The notes beneath the pieces were generated by a model that worked only from the letters and a program-made list of their open reading frames with translations, searched no databases and was not told where the DNA came from. Source: Rathayibacter sp. VKM Ac-2804 (GTDB taxonomy: Bacteria; Actinomycetota; Actinomycetes; Actinomycetales; Microbacteriaceae). Taken from it: DNA of 64,000 nucleotides. The stretch is from the NCBI RefSeq assembly GCF_009866655.1, contig NZ_CP047420.1, positions 2,418,001 through 2,482,000 on the forward strand. The letters are read 5' to 3'. The translations under genes and the position numbers were made by a program. Positions 33,184 through 42,375 of the stretch are shown piece after piece. Each line of letters opens with the position of its first letter. Position 1 is the stretch's first letter.

Positions 33184-35621
33184 GCGACCGTCGAGTACGC
33201 GACGATGCCGTGCCGGACGAGCTCGAGGGCCGCGCGCGCGGCGCGCCCGACCTTGCCCTCCGCCACCAGCGAGAGCTGGTCGAGCAGGTCGATCGTCTGC
33301 TTCGCCCAGCGGACGAAGTCGCCGGCGGCCATGTCGGACTCGCGGAGGACCGCGTCGAGCGGCATCCCGCGCGCCCACATGTTCATCGGCAGCGCCAGGG
33401 TGGTCGAGATCGGGTTGCTGCCCGGCAGCCGGTGGTCGCGCTCGACGTCGTCGAGCTTCGCCCACAGCAGCTGCGTCTTCTCCAGCGCCTCGGGGAAGGT
33501 GCCGCGCGGCAGGAACTTCTCGCCCAGCGTCCCCTCCTCGCGCCGGGGCTCGAAGACCAGGCAGCACGCCATGGCGGCGAGCCCGGCCGGGTCGAGCTCG
33601 GTCCAGGCCTGCTTGCGCAGGCACTCGGCCACGAGCAGGTCGCGGTCGCCGTAGATGCGCTTGAGGGTGCGGCCGTTCGGCGTGAGGGACAGCTCGCCCG
33701 CCTCGTCGCGCCGGAAGTAGCCGAGCTCCATCAGCACGTCCGTGATGCGGTCGAAGATGCGCGCGACGGCGCCGGTCCGCGAGCGGATCTGGCGCTCGAT
33801 CTCGTCGGTCTCCTTGCGGAGCTTCCACCAGCGCTCGGCCCAGCGGGCGTGCTGCTCGCGGTCGGAGCAGGCGTGGCAGGGGTGCGCCTTCATCCGCCGG
33901 CGCAGGTCGCTCAGCTGGCCCTGGCGCTTCTCGCGCTCGCTGTGCGAGGCGGACTCGCCCCGGACGGCGCCGCGGCGCTCCAGCTCGCCGATCTCGCGGC
34001 GGATCGCGGCGTACTGCTCGAAGTCGCCGAGGTGGCACTGCATCGCCGTGACGTAGCCCTCGAGCGAGGTCTCCTGCTGCCGGACGCGGCGCGCCAGGTC
34101 GACGACGGAGCGGTCGGCCTGGAACTGCGCGAAGGACGACTCGAGGATCTCGCGCGTGCGGGTCCGGCCGAACTGGTCGATCAGGTTCGCCGCCATGTTG
34201 TAGCTGGGGCGGAAGCTCGAGTTGAGCGGATAGGTGCGGCGCGAGGCGAGCGAGGCGACGGCCTGCGGATTCATCCCGCCGCGCCACTGGATCACCGAGT
34301 GCCCCTCGACGTCGATGCCGCGGCGACCGGCGCGACCGGTGAGCTGGGTGTACTCCCCCGGCGTGATCGGCACGCGGGCCTCGCCGTTGAACTTCTCGAG
34401 CTTCTCGAGCACGACGGTGCGCGCGGGCATGTTGATGCCGAGCGCGAGCGTCTCGGTGGCGAAGACCACGCGGACCAGGCGGCGGAGGAACAGCTCCTCG
34501 ACGACCTCCTTGAACGCGGGCAGCATGCCGGCGTGGTGGGCGGCGACCCCGCGCTGCAGCCCGTCGAGCCACTCCCAGTAGCCGAGGACGGCGAGGTCCT
34601 CGTCGCGGATGGTCCGACAGCGCTCCTCGACGATCGCGCGGATCTCGTCGCGCTCGTGCCGCTCGGTGAGCCGGACGCCCGAGCGCAGCACCTGGCGGAC
34701 GGCCTGGTCGCAGCCGTTGCGGCTGAAGACGAAGAAGATGGCGGGCAGCAGGTTCTTGCCACGCAGGATCTCGACGACCTCGGAGCGCGGGACGAGGTCC
34801 TCGGTCCGCGTCTCGTGGAAGCGACCGCCGCCACCGCCGCGGCCCCGCCCGGAGCCGCGACCGCCGCGCTCGACGCGGGTGCCGCCCTGCGCGAGGCGCG
34901 CGAGCTCGGGATTGACGCGATTGGTCGCCGCGCGCCCGGACGAGTCGAACAGGTCGAGCAGCTTGCCGCCGACGAGGACGTGCTGATCGAGCGGCACGGG
35001 CCGCTCCTCCGAGACGATGACCTCGGTCTCGCCGCGGACGGTCTGCAGCCAGTCGCCGAACTCCTCCGCGTTGGAGACGGTGGCGCTGAGCGACACCAGC
35101 CGGACCGACTGCGGGAGGTGGATGATGACCTCCTCCCAGACGGCGCCGCGGAAGCGGTCGGCCAGGTAGTGCACCTCGTCCATCACGACGTATGCGAGGT
35201 CGCGGAGCAGATCGGAGTCCGCGTAGAGCATGTTCCGCAGCACCTCGGTCGTCATGACGACGATCCGGGCGCGCGCGTTGACGTTCGAGTCACCGGTGAG
35301 CAGGCCGACTTCGGACGCTCCGTAGTCCTCGACGAACTCCTGGAACTTCTGGTTGCTGAGCGCCTTCATCGGCGTCGTGTAGAAGACCTTGGCGTTCGGG
35401 TCCTGCATCGCGAGGTGGATGGCGAACTCGGCGACGGCGGTCTTGCCGGCGCCGGTCGGCGCGGCGACGAGGACGCTGCGGCCGTCGTCGAGCGCGCTGC
35501 AGGCCTCGTACTGGAAGGGGTCCAGGTCGAACGCGAGGGTCGAGCGGAACGCCTCGACCCTCGCGTGGCCCTGTCGTGTGCGGAACGCCGCGAAGCGCTC
35601 GGCGGGAGTGGCCCCGGTCAC
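33180..35621 (-). CDS. Ski2/Mtr4-like DExH RNA helicase (HelY type)
   Basis: 813 residues from the GTG that overlaps the tatC stop; longer upstream extensions read only as antisense of tatC. Helicase motifs: APTGAGKT (54-61), DEVH (148-151), LSAT (179-181 region), GINMPARTVV, and QLTGRAGRRG. A Gly/Arg-rich insert (about residues 246-268, RGGRGSGRGRGGGGGR) lies between the two RecA-like domains. The C-terminal half has the DSHCT-like helical region. Actinobacterial members are called HelY; the role in RNA turnover is inferred from the eukaryotic relatives. Confidence 0.93.
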   Translation of the reverse strand: MTGATPAERFAAFRTRQGHARVEAFRSTLAFDLDPFQYEACSALDDGRSVLVAAPTGAGKTAVAEFAIHLAMQDPNAKVFYTTPMKALSNQKFQEFVEDYGASEVGLLTGDSNVNARARIVVMTTEVLRNMLYADSDLLRDLAYVVMDEVHYLADRFRGAVWEEVIIHLPQSVRLVSLSATVSNAEEFGDWLQTVRGETEVIVSEERPVPLDQHVLVGGKLLDLFDSSGRAATNRVNPELARLAQGGTRVERGGRGSGRGRGGGGGRFHETRTEDLVPRSEVVEILRGKNLLPAIFFVFSRNGCDQAVRQVLRSGVRLTERHERDEIRAIVEERCRTIRDEDLAVLGYWEWLDGLQRGVAAHHAGMLPAFKEVVEELFLRRLVRVVFATETLALGINMPARTVVLEKLEKFNGEARVPITPGEYTQLTGRAGRRGIDVEGHSVIQWRGGMNPQAVASLASRRTYPLNSSFRPSYNMAANLIDQFGRTRTREILESSFAQFQADRSVVDLARRVRQQETSLEGYVTAMQCHLGDFEQYAAIRREIGELERRGAVRGESASHSEREKRQGQLSDLRRRMKAHPCHACSDREQHARWAERWWKLRKETDEIERQIRSRTGAVARIFDRITDVLMELGYFRRDEAGELSLTPNGRTLKRIYGDRDLLVAECLRKQAWTELDPAGLAAMACCLVFEPRREEGTLGEKFLPRGTFPEALEKTQLLWAKLDDVERDHRLPGSNPISTTLALPMNMWARGMPLDAVLRESDMAAGDFVRWAKQTIDLLDQLSLVAEGKVGRAARAALELVRHGIVAYSTVA

Positions 35622-36442
35622 GCCGGCAGGTCGGAGGGGCTGCCGTCGAAGACGACCTGGCGCTTGGCGGCGCGGCGGTCGTGCAGGAGCGCGATCCCGC
35701 ACGCGGCGAAGAACAGGATCGTGATCGGGATCGCGAGCATGAACATCGAGATCGGGTCGGCGGCGGGCGTCGCGATCGCGGTGAAGAGGACGATGACCAT
35801 GATCGCGATGCGCCACGACTTGATCATCAGCGAGCCCGGGAGGATGCCGACGAAGTTCAGCAGCACCAGGAAGACCGGCAGGACGAAGGCGACGCCGACG
35901 ACCAGGACGAGCTTGAGCACGAAGTCGTAGTAGACCTTCGCGTCCAGGAAGCTCGCCGCGTCACCGCCGGTGAAGCTCGTGAGGAGCTCGACGATGTGCG
36001 GGAAGACGAACCAGCCGGAGAGGCAGCCCGCGAGGAACAGCGGGATGGCCGTCAGGATGAAGCCGACGCCGTAGCGGACCTCCTTGCCCGTCAGCCCGGG
36101 CACCAGGAAGGCCCAGATCTGGTAGAGCCAGACCGGGCTCGCGATCACGATGCCGATGGTCATCGCGATCTGCAGGCGCAGGTCGAACGCTCCCGTGATC
36201 GTCGGGAAGTTGAGGACGGCCTCTTTGTTCTGGCTCGACGCCACGACGCTGATCGGCGCCTTGAGGGCCTCGAAGACCCAGTCGGAGAGGAACCAGCCGG
36301 CGACGCAGGCCACGGCGATCGCGATCGCCGCGATGAAGAGCCGGTTGCGAAGCTCGATCAGGTGAGACCCGAGGGACATGCGTCCCTCGGGGTTCTTCCC
36401 CGATCGCTTCGTCCGTGGCTTCTTCGCTGCCACGGAGGTCAT
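35618..36442 (-). CDS. tatC: Sec-independent translocase TatC
   Basis: 274 residues with six membrane segments and the TatC hallmarks: MSLGSHLIELRNRLFIAAIA (cytoplasmic N-terminal HLxELRxR motif that reads the twin-arginine signal), ASPVWLYQIWAFLVPGLT, and the last segments with FTAIATPAADPISMF. It forms the receptor core of the twin-arginine transporter with the TatA encoded just upstream. Start and preceding stop overlap as TAATG. No tatB is adjacent, as is common in this arrangement. Confidence 0.96.
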   Translation of the reverse strand: MTSVAAKKPRTKRSGKNPEGRMSLGSHLIELRNRLFIAAIAIAVACVAGWFLSDWVFEALKAPISVVASSQNKEAVLNFPTITGAFDLRLQIAMTIGIVIASPVWLYQIWAFLVPGLTGKEVRYGVGFILTAIPLFLAGCLSGWFVFPHIVELLTSFTGGDAASFLDAKVYYDFVLKLVLVVGVAFVLPVFLVLLNFVGILPGSLMIKSWRIAIMVIVLFTAIATPAADPISMFMLAIPITILFFAACGIALLHDRRAAKRQVVFDGSPSDLPA

Positions 36443-36726
36443 TACTTGAGCGGGGACTCGGGCGGCAGCGTCGTGCCGGTGCCGGTGGTCGTGCCCGTCG
36501 AGCTCGCCGTGCCGGTCGAGCTCGTCGTGCCGGTGGCCGTGGTCGAGTCCGTTGCGTCGTTGCGCTCGGTCCCGTCCTCGTCCTTCATGGTCTTGACCTC
36601 GCTCTTGAAGATGCGCATCGACTGCCCGACGCTGCGCGCGAGCTGGGGAAGCTTGGGCGCACCGAAGAGGAGGAGGATGACGGCGAGGATGATGACGAGG
36701 TGCCACCCCTGGAGTCCAGCGAACAT
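36442..36726 (-). CDS. tatA: Sec-independent translocase TatA
   Basis: 94 residues. One membrane helix ([20 protein letters not shown], with the usual FGxxKLP hinge) is followed by the amphipathic helix [20 protein letters not shown]. The tail is a low-complexity Thr/Gly/Ser region made of STGT and TGT-like units, unusual in being so repetitive, ending [10 protein letters not shown]. It would polymerise into the Tat pore with TatC. First of the tat pair in the operon. Confidence 0.95.
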   Translation of the reverse strand: MFAGLQGWHLVIILAVILLLFGAPKLPQLARSVGQSMRIFKSEVKTMKDEDGTERNDATDSTTATGTTSSTGTASSTGTTTGTGTTLPPESPLK

Positions 36727-36733
36727 TGCAGTC

Positions 36734-37063
36734 TCACTTCACTTGTCGGTTGCGGTGTACCAGGAGCTTACCCCGTTCGATCCGGAGAGACCGGCGATCC
36801 TCGGTCCTCTCCCGGCGGGCGTCCCGGCGGGACTCGTGGCCGCGGCGGACCTCGTCGCGATCGGCGAAGAGCGAGGACGGCGGCCTCGTCGACGCCTCGG
36901 CCGGCTCCGGGACCTGGAGCGCGTCGAGCTTCGCCGTGACCTCCTCGAGCTGTCCGAGCAGGAGCCGGCCCTTCCGCCAGTAGGACAGCGCGAACAGCAC
37001 GAGCACCGCGAGGGCGGCGATCGCGAGGCCGAGCCAGATCAGGATCCAGGACCACCAGGTCAC
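36734..37063 (-). CDS. Small membrane-anchored protein
   Basis: 109 residues from the GTG that overlaps the pafC stop by four bases. One N-terminal membrane segment ([20 protein letters not shown]) is followed by a charged, probably coiled region ([20 protein letters not shown]) and a very Arg/Glu-rich C-terminus. Proteins of this shape are regularly found between pafC and tatA in Actinobacteria, which supports it as a real gene; the function is unknown. Confidence 0.75.
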   Translation of the reverse strand: MTWWSWILIWLGLAIAALAVLVLFALSYWRKGRLLLGQLEEVTAKLDALQVPEPAEASTRPPSSLFADRDEVRRGHESRRDARRERTEDRRSLRIERGKLLVHRNRQVK

Positions 37064-38058
37064 GGCGTCTCCTCTCCGTTGGCCGCGAGAGCGGCGCGGG
37101 TCCACTCGGCGACGGCGGTCCTCGCCGCCTCGGGGGCGACGACGGTCACGAGGCCGGGCAGCGACGCGACGAGGCGGGTGAGCCCGGCGAGGTGCGCGAC
37201 GCGGATCCTGACGAGGACCCCTGAACCCTCGTCTCCGGCGGGAACCGACGGGAACTCGGCGTCCGCGGCGTAGTCGCCCAGCAGCGGGACCGAGCCCGGC
37301 GCGACCCGCAGGTCGATCAGCAGGTCCGAGGCGGACGCCTCAAAGAGCCGGTCGGGCAGCGTGACCTCGTTGCGGCGGCGCACGATCGGCGTCCCGGTGT
37401 CGGTGAGGGCGCGCATGCGGTCGACGCGGAAGGTGCGGACTCCCTCGCGCAGGTGGTCCCAGCCGCGCAGGTACCAGTCGCGGTCGACCGACTCCAGCAG
37501 GAACGGGTCGACCAGCCGCGACTCCGTCTCGCCGCGCGCGCTGCGGTAGTCGAAGGCGAGCTGCGTCCCGGCGGCGAGCGAGGTGCGGATCGTGGCGAGC
37601 GAGGCGTCGGCGCCGACGCCCCGCGCCACCGCCACGGCGGTGGGGGCGGAGGAGGCGCCGCGGGCGAGCTTGCCCATCAGCGAGGCGATGCGGTCGTTGC
37701 CCTGGTTCTCGGGCAGGGCGGCCAGGTACTGCATCCCGGCGATCAGGGCGGCGGCCTCGCGCGCCGAGAAGCGCGGCGAGTCGTCGATCGCGACCTGCTG
37801 GGTGAGGACGATCTGGTCGTTCTCCTCGAAGTCGTCCCAGCTGATGTCGAAGAGGTCGTTCGACTGGTACTGCGCGGTCTCGCCGGGGATGCCGGAGACG
37901 GCGATCAGGCGGACGGCACGGCGGACCTCGTCCTGGGGGATCTCGAAGTGCGCGGCGACCTCGGCGACGCTGACGCGCCCGCGATCGAGGAGGTACGGGA
38001 CGAGCGAGAGCAGCACGGCCAGGCGGTCGCGGGCCTGGAGCGAGCGGGGCCTAGCCAC
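37060..38058 (-). CDS. pafC: WYL-domain regulator PafC
   Basis: 332 residues. An N-terminal winged helix (RLAVLLSLVPYLLDRGRVSV, AEVAAHFEIPQDEVRRAVRL), a WYL domain with RDWYLRGWDHLREGVRTFRV, and a C-terminal WCX-like extension. With PafB it forms the heterodimer that activates DNA-damage genes independently of LexA in mycobacteria. The GTG start lies inside the end of pafB (8-base overlap), so both are translated together. Confidence 0.93.
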   Translation of the reverse strand: MARPRSLQARDRLAVLLSLVPYLLDRGRVSVAEVAAHFEIPQDEVRRAVRLIAVSGIPGETAQYQSNDLFDISWDDFEENDQIVLTQQVAIDDSPRFSAREAAALIAGMQYLAALPENQGNDRIASLMGKLARGASSAPTAVAVARGVGADASLATIRTSLAAGTQLAFDYRSARGETESRLVDPFLLESVDRDWYLRGWDHLREGVRTFRVDRMRALTDTGTPIVRRRNEVTLPDRLFEASASDLLIDLRVAPGSVPLLGDYAADAEFPSVPAGDEGSGVLVRIRVAHLAGLTRLVASLPGLVTVVAPEAARTAVAEWTRAALAANGEETP

Positions 38059-39076
38059 GGCCGGCGCCCCGGTGGTCGGCGACGGAGTGGTCGGCGAAGG
38101 AGCGGCGCAGACGGTCGACGACCTTGCGGCGCAGCTCCTCCGGTTCGAGGACGACGACCTCGGGGCCGTAGCCGGCGAGCTCGTCGGCCAGGACGTCGGC
38201 GTCGGTGAAGTGCAGGCGCAGCAGGTCCGCTCCCTCCCCCGCGGCCTCGGCCCGGACGCCGAGGCGGAGCGCGGCGTCCGAGTCGGGGGCGACGCGCAGC
38301 AGGGCGGTGCTGCGGGCGAGGATCTCGTCGAGCTGGGCGAGGGCCGTCGCGGCGTGGTCGCCCGGCTCCGGCGGGGCCGTGCGGCCGGTAGTCGCGACGG
38401 GGCCGACGATCCGGGAGAGGAGGAAGGTGCGGGTGCCCTCGGCGGTCTCGTCCCAGCCGTGCAGGTGCCAGCGGCCCTGGTGGTTCACGAGCGCGCGCGG
38501 CCGGACCGTGCGCGTCCGCGGCTCGTCGCCGCCGGGCTTGAGGTAGGGGAAGCGGACGACCTGGCCGCGGTCGAGCGCGGCGTTCAGCGGCTCGAAGGAC
38601 GCCTCGCGCACCCGGATCGAGGGGCTGATGCCGATCACCGGGTCGACCGAGTCGACGCCGAGCGAGCGCAGCTTGATCAAGGCGCGGCGCGACTCCGCGG
38701 AGAGCGTGCCCTCGCGCCAGACGGCACCGGCGAGGCGCAGCAGGGCCATCTCCTCCTGATCGAAGGAGAGGTCGGCGGGGAGGTCGTAGCTGCGCTTCGC
38801 GATCCGGTAGCGGACCGTCTGGGTGTTGCCCGGGTCCCCCGGGGCGTCGACGGTCTCGATCGGGATGCCGAGCTCGCGCAGATCGTCCTTGTCGCGTTCG
38901 AACTGCCGCTCGAGCGAGGCGCGGTCACCGCGGTCGGAGCGCTGCCGGTAGCCCTGCACCGTGGAGAGCACGTCCGACTTCGTCAGCCCGTTCTCGGCGG
39001 CCACGAGGGCCAGCACCAGGTTGAACAGACGCTCCTCGGCCGGGATGCGGCTCGAGGTCGAAGCGTCGGCGGGCAC
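38051..39076 (-). CDS. pafB: WYL-domain regulator PafB
   Basis: 341 residues from the GTG at 39076; the open frame continues upstream into a repeat element but without coding character. N-terminal winged helix (RLFNLVLALVAAENGLTKSD), then the WYL domain (GRWHLHGWDETAEGTRTFLL) and C-terminal WCX extension. First gene of the operon pafB-pafC-membrane protein-tatA-tatC-helicase-lnt. Its partner PafC follows with overlap. Together they should control mutagenesis and repair genes, which may include the mutasome at the end of this window. Confidence 0.92.
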   Translation of the reverse strand: MPADASTSSRIPAEERLFNLVLALVAAENGLTKSDVLSTVQGYRQRSDRGDRASLERQFERDKDDLRELGIPIETVDAPGDPGNTQTVRYRIAKRSYDLPADLSFDQEEMALLRLAGAVWREGTLSAESRRALIKLRSLGVDSVDPVIGISPSIRVREASFEPLNAALDRGQVVRFPYLKPGGDEPRTRTVRPRALVNHQGRWHLHGWDETAEGTRTFLLSRIVGPVATTGRTAPPEPGDHAATALAQLDEILARSTALLRVAPDSDAALRLGVRAEAAGEGADLLRLHFTDADVLADELAGYGPEVVVLEPEELRRKVVDRLRRSFADHSVADHRGAGRG

Positions 39077-39155
39077 GCCCTCCAGTCTAGGGCCGGGCCC
39101 ACCCGCTCCCGACGAGCCTCGGAGGCCCGTGGACCGGCGCAGCCGCCCTGCACTC

Positions 39156-39340
39156 ATGCTGGTCGAGCAGCCCCGCAGGGGCGTACCGAGACCCGCCGTT
39201 CCCAGCAGAGCGGGCCTGCAGTACCCACGTCCGACGCCGGTGGATCTCGATACGCCCGCTCTGCGGGCTACTCGATCAGCAGAAGAGAGGCACACCCCGA
39301 GCATGCTGGTCGAGCAGCCCGCAGGCGCGTATCGAGAGCC
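39156..39340. repeat. Palindromic intergenic repeat, copy 1
   Basis: Three units of the same ~40-base motif. One unit starts at 39156 (ATGCTGGTCGAGCAGC... ending GTACCGAGACC), an inverted unit lies at 39241-39281 (TGGATCTCGATACGCCCG... ATCAGCA), and a third, forward, at 39303-39340. Each unit is itself a hairpin built on a G/C-rich palindrome. It lies between the end of the FKBP gene and the start of pafB. Confidence 0.85.
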
Positions 39341-39370
39341 CGCTCGATCAGCGAGGACGGAGCAGCTCGC

Positions 39371-40339
39371 TCAGTCGACGGCGAGGACGTCGGCGACGAA
39401 GACGATGGTCGAGTCGGCGCTGATGCCGCTGCCCTCCGGCGGGGTGTCGCCGTAGCCGTCCTCGGGCGGGATGATCGCGATGACCTGGGAGCCGACCGGC
39501 TGGCCGATCAGTGCCTCGGCGAAGCCGGGGATCACGCCGCCCTGGCCCTGGGTCGCGACGAAGGTCGCCGGGGCGCCCTTCTGCCAGCTGGAGTCGAAGA
39601 TCGTGCCGTCGGCCCAGAGCCAGCCGGTGTACTGGACGACGACCGTGTCGCCGTCCTCCACGACCGCGCCGTCGCCCTTCTTGAGCTGCGCGATCTCGAG
39701 CGTCGTCGGCGCGTCGCCCGACGGCTTGGCCAGACCGGGGACGCCGTCGGGGTCCAGCGTCACGGCGGGGAAGCCGTTCGGGACGGGCTGGGCGTCGCCG
39801 TTCGCGCGGGCGAGGGAGGCCTTCTCGATGTCCGCGACGAGCACCAGGGTGTCGTCGGGCGAGATGCCGAGCTGGGCGGAGGAGTCGCCGAAGCCGTCCT
39901 CCGGGGCGATCGCGATCGCGACGCGCGAGCCGACCTGGCTGCAGAGCAGGCCCTGGTTGAGCCCGACGAGTCCGGCGCCGCCGACCGTGAAGGTGGCGGT
40001 GCTCGCTCCGTCGTAGGGCGAGGCCTCGAGGACCGAGCCGTCGGCGCCGTTGAGGAGCGTGTAGTCGATCGTGACGAGCTGGCCCTTCTCGAGCGGGTCG
40101 CCCGAGCCCTCGATCAGCGTGCTGACCTGGGTGCCGTCCGCGTTCAACGGCGAGGGCACCGTCACGTCGGGCTGCTCGCCGAAGTCCCCGGTCGCCTCGA
40201 CGGCCGACGACGAGGCGCCGGACGAGTAGGGGGCGTCGCAGTCGGCCGTCGACGAGGATGCGGAGCATCCGGTCAGGGCGGCGACGATGCCGATGCCGGC
40301 GATGAGCGCGGTGGTCCTGCGCACGGGTCCTCGTTTCAC
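39371..40339 (-). CDS. FKBP-type peptidyl-prolyl isomerase, lipoprotein with two domains
   Basis: 322 residues. A signal peptide ends in the lipobox ALTGC, so the protein should be lipid-anchored outside the membrane. Two FKBP domains follow: a degenerate one (about 70-170, VTIDYTLLNGADGSVLEASP) and a better conserved one (about 215-320, VVVQYTGWLWADGTIFDSSW and VIPGFAEALIGQPVGSQVIA), where VIPG and the aromatic residues of the active pocket are visible. It would assist folding of exported proteins. A second GTG 15 bases downstream is an equally possible start. Confidence 0.9.
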   Translation of the reverse strand: MKRGPVRRTTALIAGIGIVAALTGCSASSSTADCDAPYSSGASSSAVEATGDFGEQPDVTVPSPLNADGTQVSTLIEGSGDPLEKGQLVTIDYTLLNGADGSVLEASPYDGASTATFTVGGAGLVGLNQGLLCSQVGSRVAIAIAPEDGFGDSSAQLGISPDDTLVLVADIEKASLARANGDAQPVPNGFPAVTLDPDGVPGLAKPSGDAPTTLEIAQLKKGDGAVVEDGDTVVVQYTGWLWADGTIFDSSWQKGAPATFVATQGQGGVIPGFAEALIGQPVGSQVIAIIPPEDGYGDTPPEGSGISADSTIVFVADVLAVD

Positions 40340-40417
40340 GAAGTGGGAGTGGTGGGGCCCGAGTGCGAGACCATCGGGACGGCGGCTCGGCCCGGGGACC
40401 GGAAAGCCGGGATCAGC

Positions 40418-41473
40418 TTAGACGATGCCCTCGTCGTCGCCCGGGCCCGGCGCAGCACCGCCGTCGCCGTCGCCGTCGGCCTCGCCGAAGCCCCGCGCCC
40501 GCGAGAGCTCGGCGCTGGTGGCCGACTCGCGCACGCGCTTGCGCAGGCTCTTCGGGCTGACCGCCCGCTCCCCCAGAGCGCCCGGGGTCCAGGCCTCCAC
40601 GTCCTCGTCGCTGAAGTCGGTCTTGGACGGCCTGCGCTTGAGCTCGGGCAGGACGGCACCCGGAGCGAGCCGGCGCGCGGTGATGAGGAAGCCGGTGTGG
40701 CCGATCATCCGGTGATCCGGGCGGACGGCGAGGCCCTCGACGTGCCAGCCGCGGACCATCGTCTCGTTCGACGCCGGATTGGTGAACAGGCCCGAGGCGC
40801 GGATCGCCTCCGCGACCCGCGAGAGCTGGGTCACGGTGGCGACGTAGCAGAGCAGGACGCCACCGGGGGTGAGCGCGTCGGCGGCGACGTCGAGGCACTC
40901 CCAGGGCGCGAGCATGTCGAGCACGACGCGGTCGGCCTCGCCGGGGGCGATGGCGCCGGGCAGCTCCTCGACGAGGTCGCCGACGGTCACGCTCCAGTTG
41001 TCCGGGGTGTAGCCGAGGAACGTCTCGATGTTGGCGCGGGCGACGTCCGCGAACTCCTCGCGGCGCTCGAAGGAGGAGAGCCGGCCGCCCGGGCCGATCG
41101 CGCGCAGCAGCCAGAGCGAGAGCGCTCCGGAGCCGACACCGGCCTCGACGACGCGTGCGCCGGGGAAGACGTCGGCGAGGGCGAGGATCTGCGCGGCGTC
41201 CTTCGGGTAGACGATCGCCGCTCCGCGCGGCATCGACATCACGAAGTCGGCGAGCAGCGGGCGGAGGGCGAGGTGCTCGACGCCGACGGTGTTGACGACG
41301 ACGGAGCCGTCGGGCAGGCCGATGACCGTGTCGTGCTCGATCCCGCCGCGATGGGTGTGGAAGACCTTGCCCGGGATCAGCGTGATGGTGTTCATCCGCC
41401 CCTTCGGCCCGGTCAGCTGCACGCGGTCGCCCGCGCGGAAGGGTCCGGAATGCTGCAGTGCCTCACCGGTCAT
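40418..41473 (-). CDS. trmI: tRNA (adenine-N1) methyltransferase TrmI
   Basis: 351 residues. The N-terminal beta domain (GPFRAGDRVQLTGPKGRMNT, then HTHRGGIEHDTVIGLPDGSV) and the SAM-binding fold (VVEAGVGSGALSLWLLRAIG) are typical of TrmI/Trm61, which methylates A58 of tRNA. VVLDMLAPWECLDVAADALT is the motif IV region with the catalytic Asp. The C-terminus has a low-complexity Gly/Asp tail. The ATG overlaps the HAD phosphatase stop by four bases. Confidence 0.93.
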   Translation of the reverse strand: MTGEALQHSGPFRAGDRVQLTGPKGRMNTITLIPGKVFHTHRGGIEHDTVIGLPDGSVVVNTVGVEHLALRPLLADFVMSMPRGAAIVYPKDAAQILALADVFPGARVVEAGVGSGALSLWLLRAIGPGGRLSSFERREEFADVARANIETFLGYTPDNWSVTVGDLVEELPGAIAPGEADRVVLDMLAPWECLDVAADALTPGGVLLCYVATVTQLSRVAEAIRASGLFTNPASNETMVRGWHVEGLAVRPDHRMIGHTGFLITARRLAPGAVLPELKRRPSKTDFSDEDVEAWTPGALGERAVSPKSLRKRVRESATSAELSRARGFGEADGDGDGGAAPGPGDDEGIV

Positions 41474-42213
41474 CGGCGGGCCTCCGTCTCGGTCGTGAGC
41501 GCGCGACTGCGGTGCTCGGAGGACACCAGCGCGAGGTCCGCGACGGTTCGGCCCGCGAGGGTGGGCCAGAGGGAGTAGGGGGCGTCGGGGTCGAGCTCGA
41601 GCTGGTGCGGCACGCCGATCGCGGCGGCGCCCGAGGCGACCGCGGAGGCGAGGCCGGCGTGCGAGTCCTCGATGGCGACGCAGGCGAGCACCTCGACGCC
41701 GAGGGTGCGCGCGGCGAGGAGGTAGGCCTCCGGATGCGGCTTGCTCTGCTCGACCATGTCGCCGCTGACGACGGTCTCGAAGGCGGGGAACGGGAGGCGG
41801 TCGACGACGGCGTGCGCCATCCGGCCGATCGACATGGTGACGAGGGCCTGCGGCACACCCGCGTCGCGGACGGCGGAGAGCAGCTCGAGCGCACCGGGAC
41901 GCCACGGGATGCTCTCGGCGAGCTGCGCGACGACCTCGTCGGTCATCCGGTCGATGATCGCCTCGACGGGCAGGTCGACGCCCTTGCCCTGGAGGATGCG
42001 GGCGGAGGCGGGGAGGCCGGAGCCGACCAGGCTCATCGCGTCCTCGTGGGTCCAGACGCCGCCGAAGGAGGCGACCAGCGCGTGCTCCGACGCCATCCAG
42101 TAGGGCTCCGTGTCGACGAGCGTGCCGTCCATGTCCCAGAGGACCGCCGCGGGAGCGCCCTCCGGGAGCGGGGGCTGCGGCCGGGACACGGGGAGGGAGG
42201 TGTCGGAAGTCAC
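41470..42213 (-). CDS. HAD superfamily hydrolase
   Basis: 247 residues. Motif I is LWDMDGTLVDTEPYW (nucleophile Asp), motif II the VTMS region (ALVTMSIGRMA), motif III Lys in EQSKPHPEAYLL and motif IV CVAIEDSHAGLAS. The cap between motif I and II is the small helical type of beta-phosphoglucomutase/phosphonatase-like HADs. A sugar phosphatase or mutase role is likely but the substrate is open. GTG start; coupled to trmI by ATGA overlap, a gene pair common in Actinobacteria. Confidence 0.88.
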   Translation of the reverse strand: MTSDTSLPVSRPQPPLPEGAPAAVLWDMDGTLVDTEPYWMASEHALVASFGGVWTHEDAMSLVGSGLPASARILQGKGVDLPVEAIIDRMTDEVVAQLAESIPWRPGALELLSAVRDAGVPQALVTMSIGRMAHAVVDRLPFPAFETVVSGDMVEQSKPHPEAYLLAARTLGVEVLACVAIEDSHAGLASAVASGAAAIGVPHQLELDPDAPYSLWPTLAGRTVADLALVSSEHRSRALTTETEARR

Positions 42214-42304
42214 GAGCGACCATCGTACCGGCAGCCCCGACCGGGCCGACCGTACGCGGACAGCGGAAAGACGCGGGCCGGACGGAGGGGTCCGGGGCCG
42301 GGTC

Positions 42305-42310
42305 CTATCC
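42305..42310 (+). promoter_or_regulatory. Candidate -10 box for the PAC2 gene
   Basis: TATCCT about 65 bases upstream of the PAC2 start, in an otherwise G/C-rich stretch. It fits the TANNNT consensus; no clear -35 box is seen. Confidence 0.35.
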
Positions 42311-42375
42311 TTGACGAACGGGTCCAGCGCACGCAGCGCTCCCCGGACATCGAGCCGAACACGGAGACCTCGCCT

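Noticed and set aside
36460..36545. Tandem DNA repeat as a mobile or regulatory element
   Set aside because: It encodes the STGT-type low-complexity tail of TatA and stays in frame.
37583..41578. Open frame of about 1,330 codons on the forward strand opposite pafB, pafC and the FKBP gene
   Set aside because: Antisense shadow; it also runs through the palindromic repeats and shows no domain.
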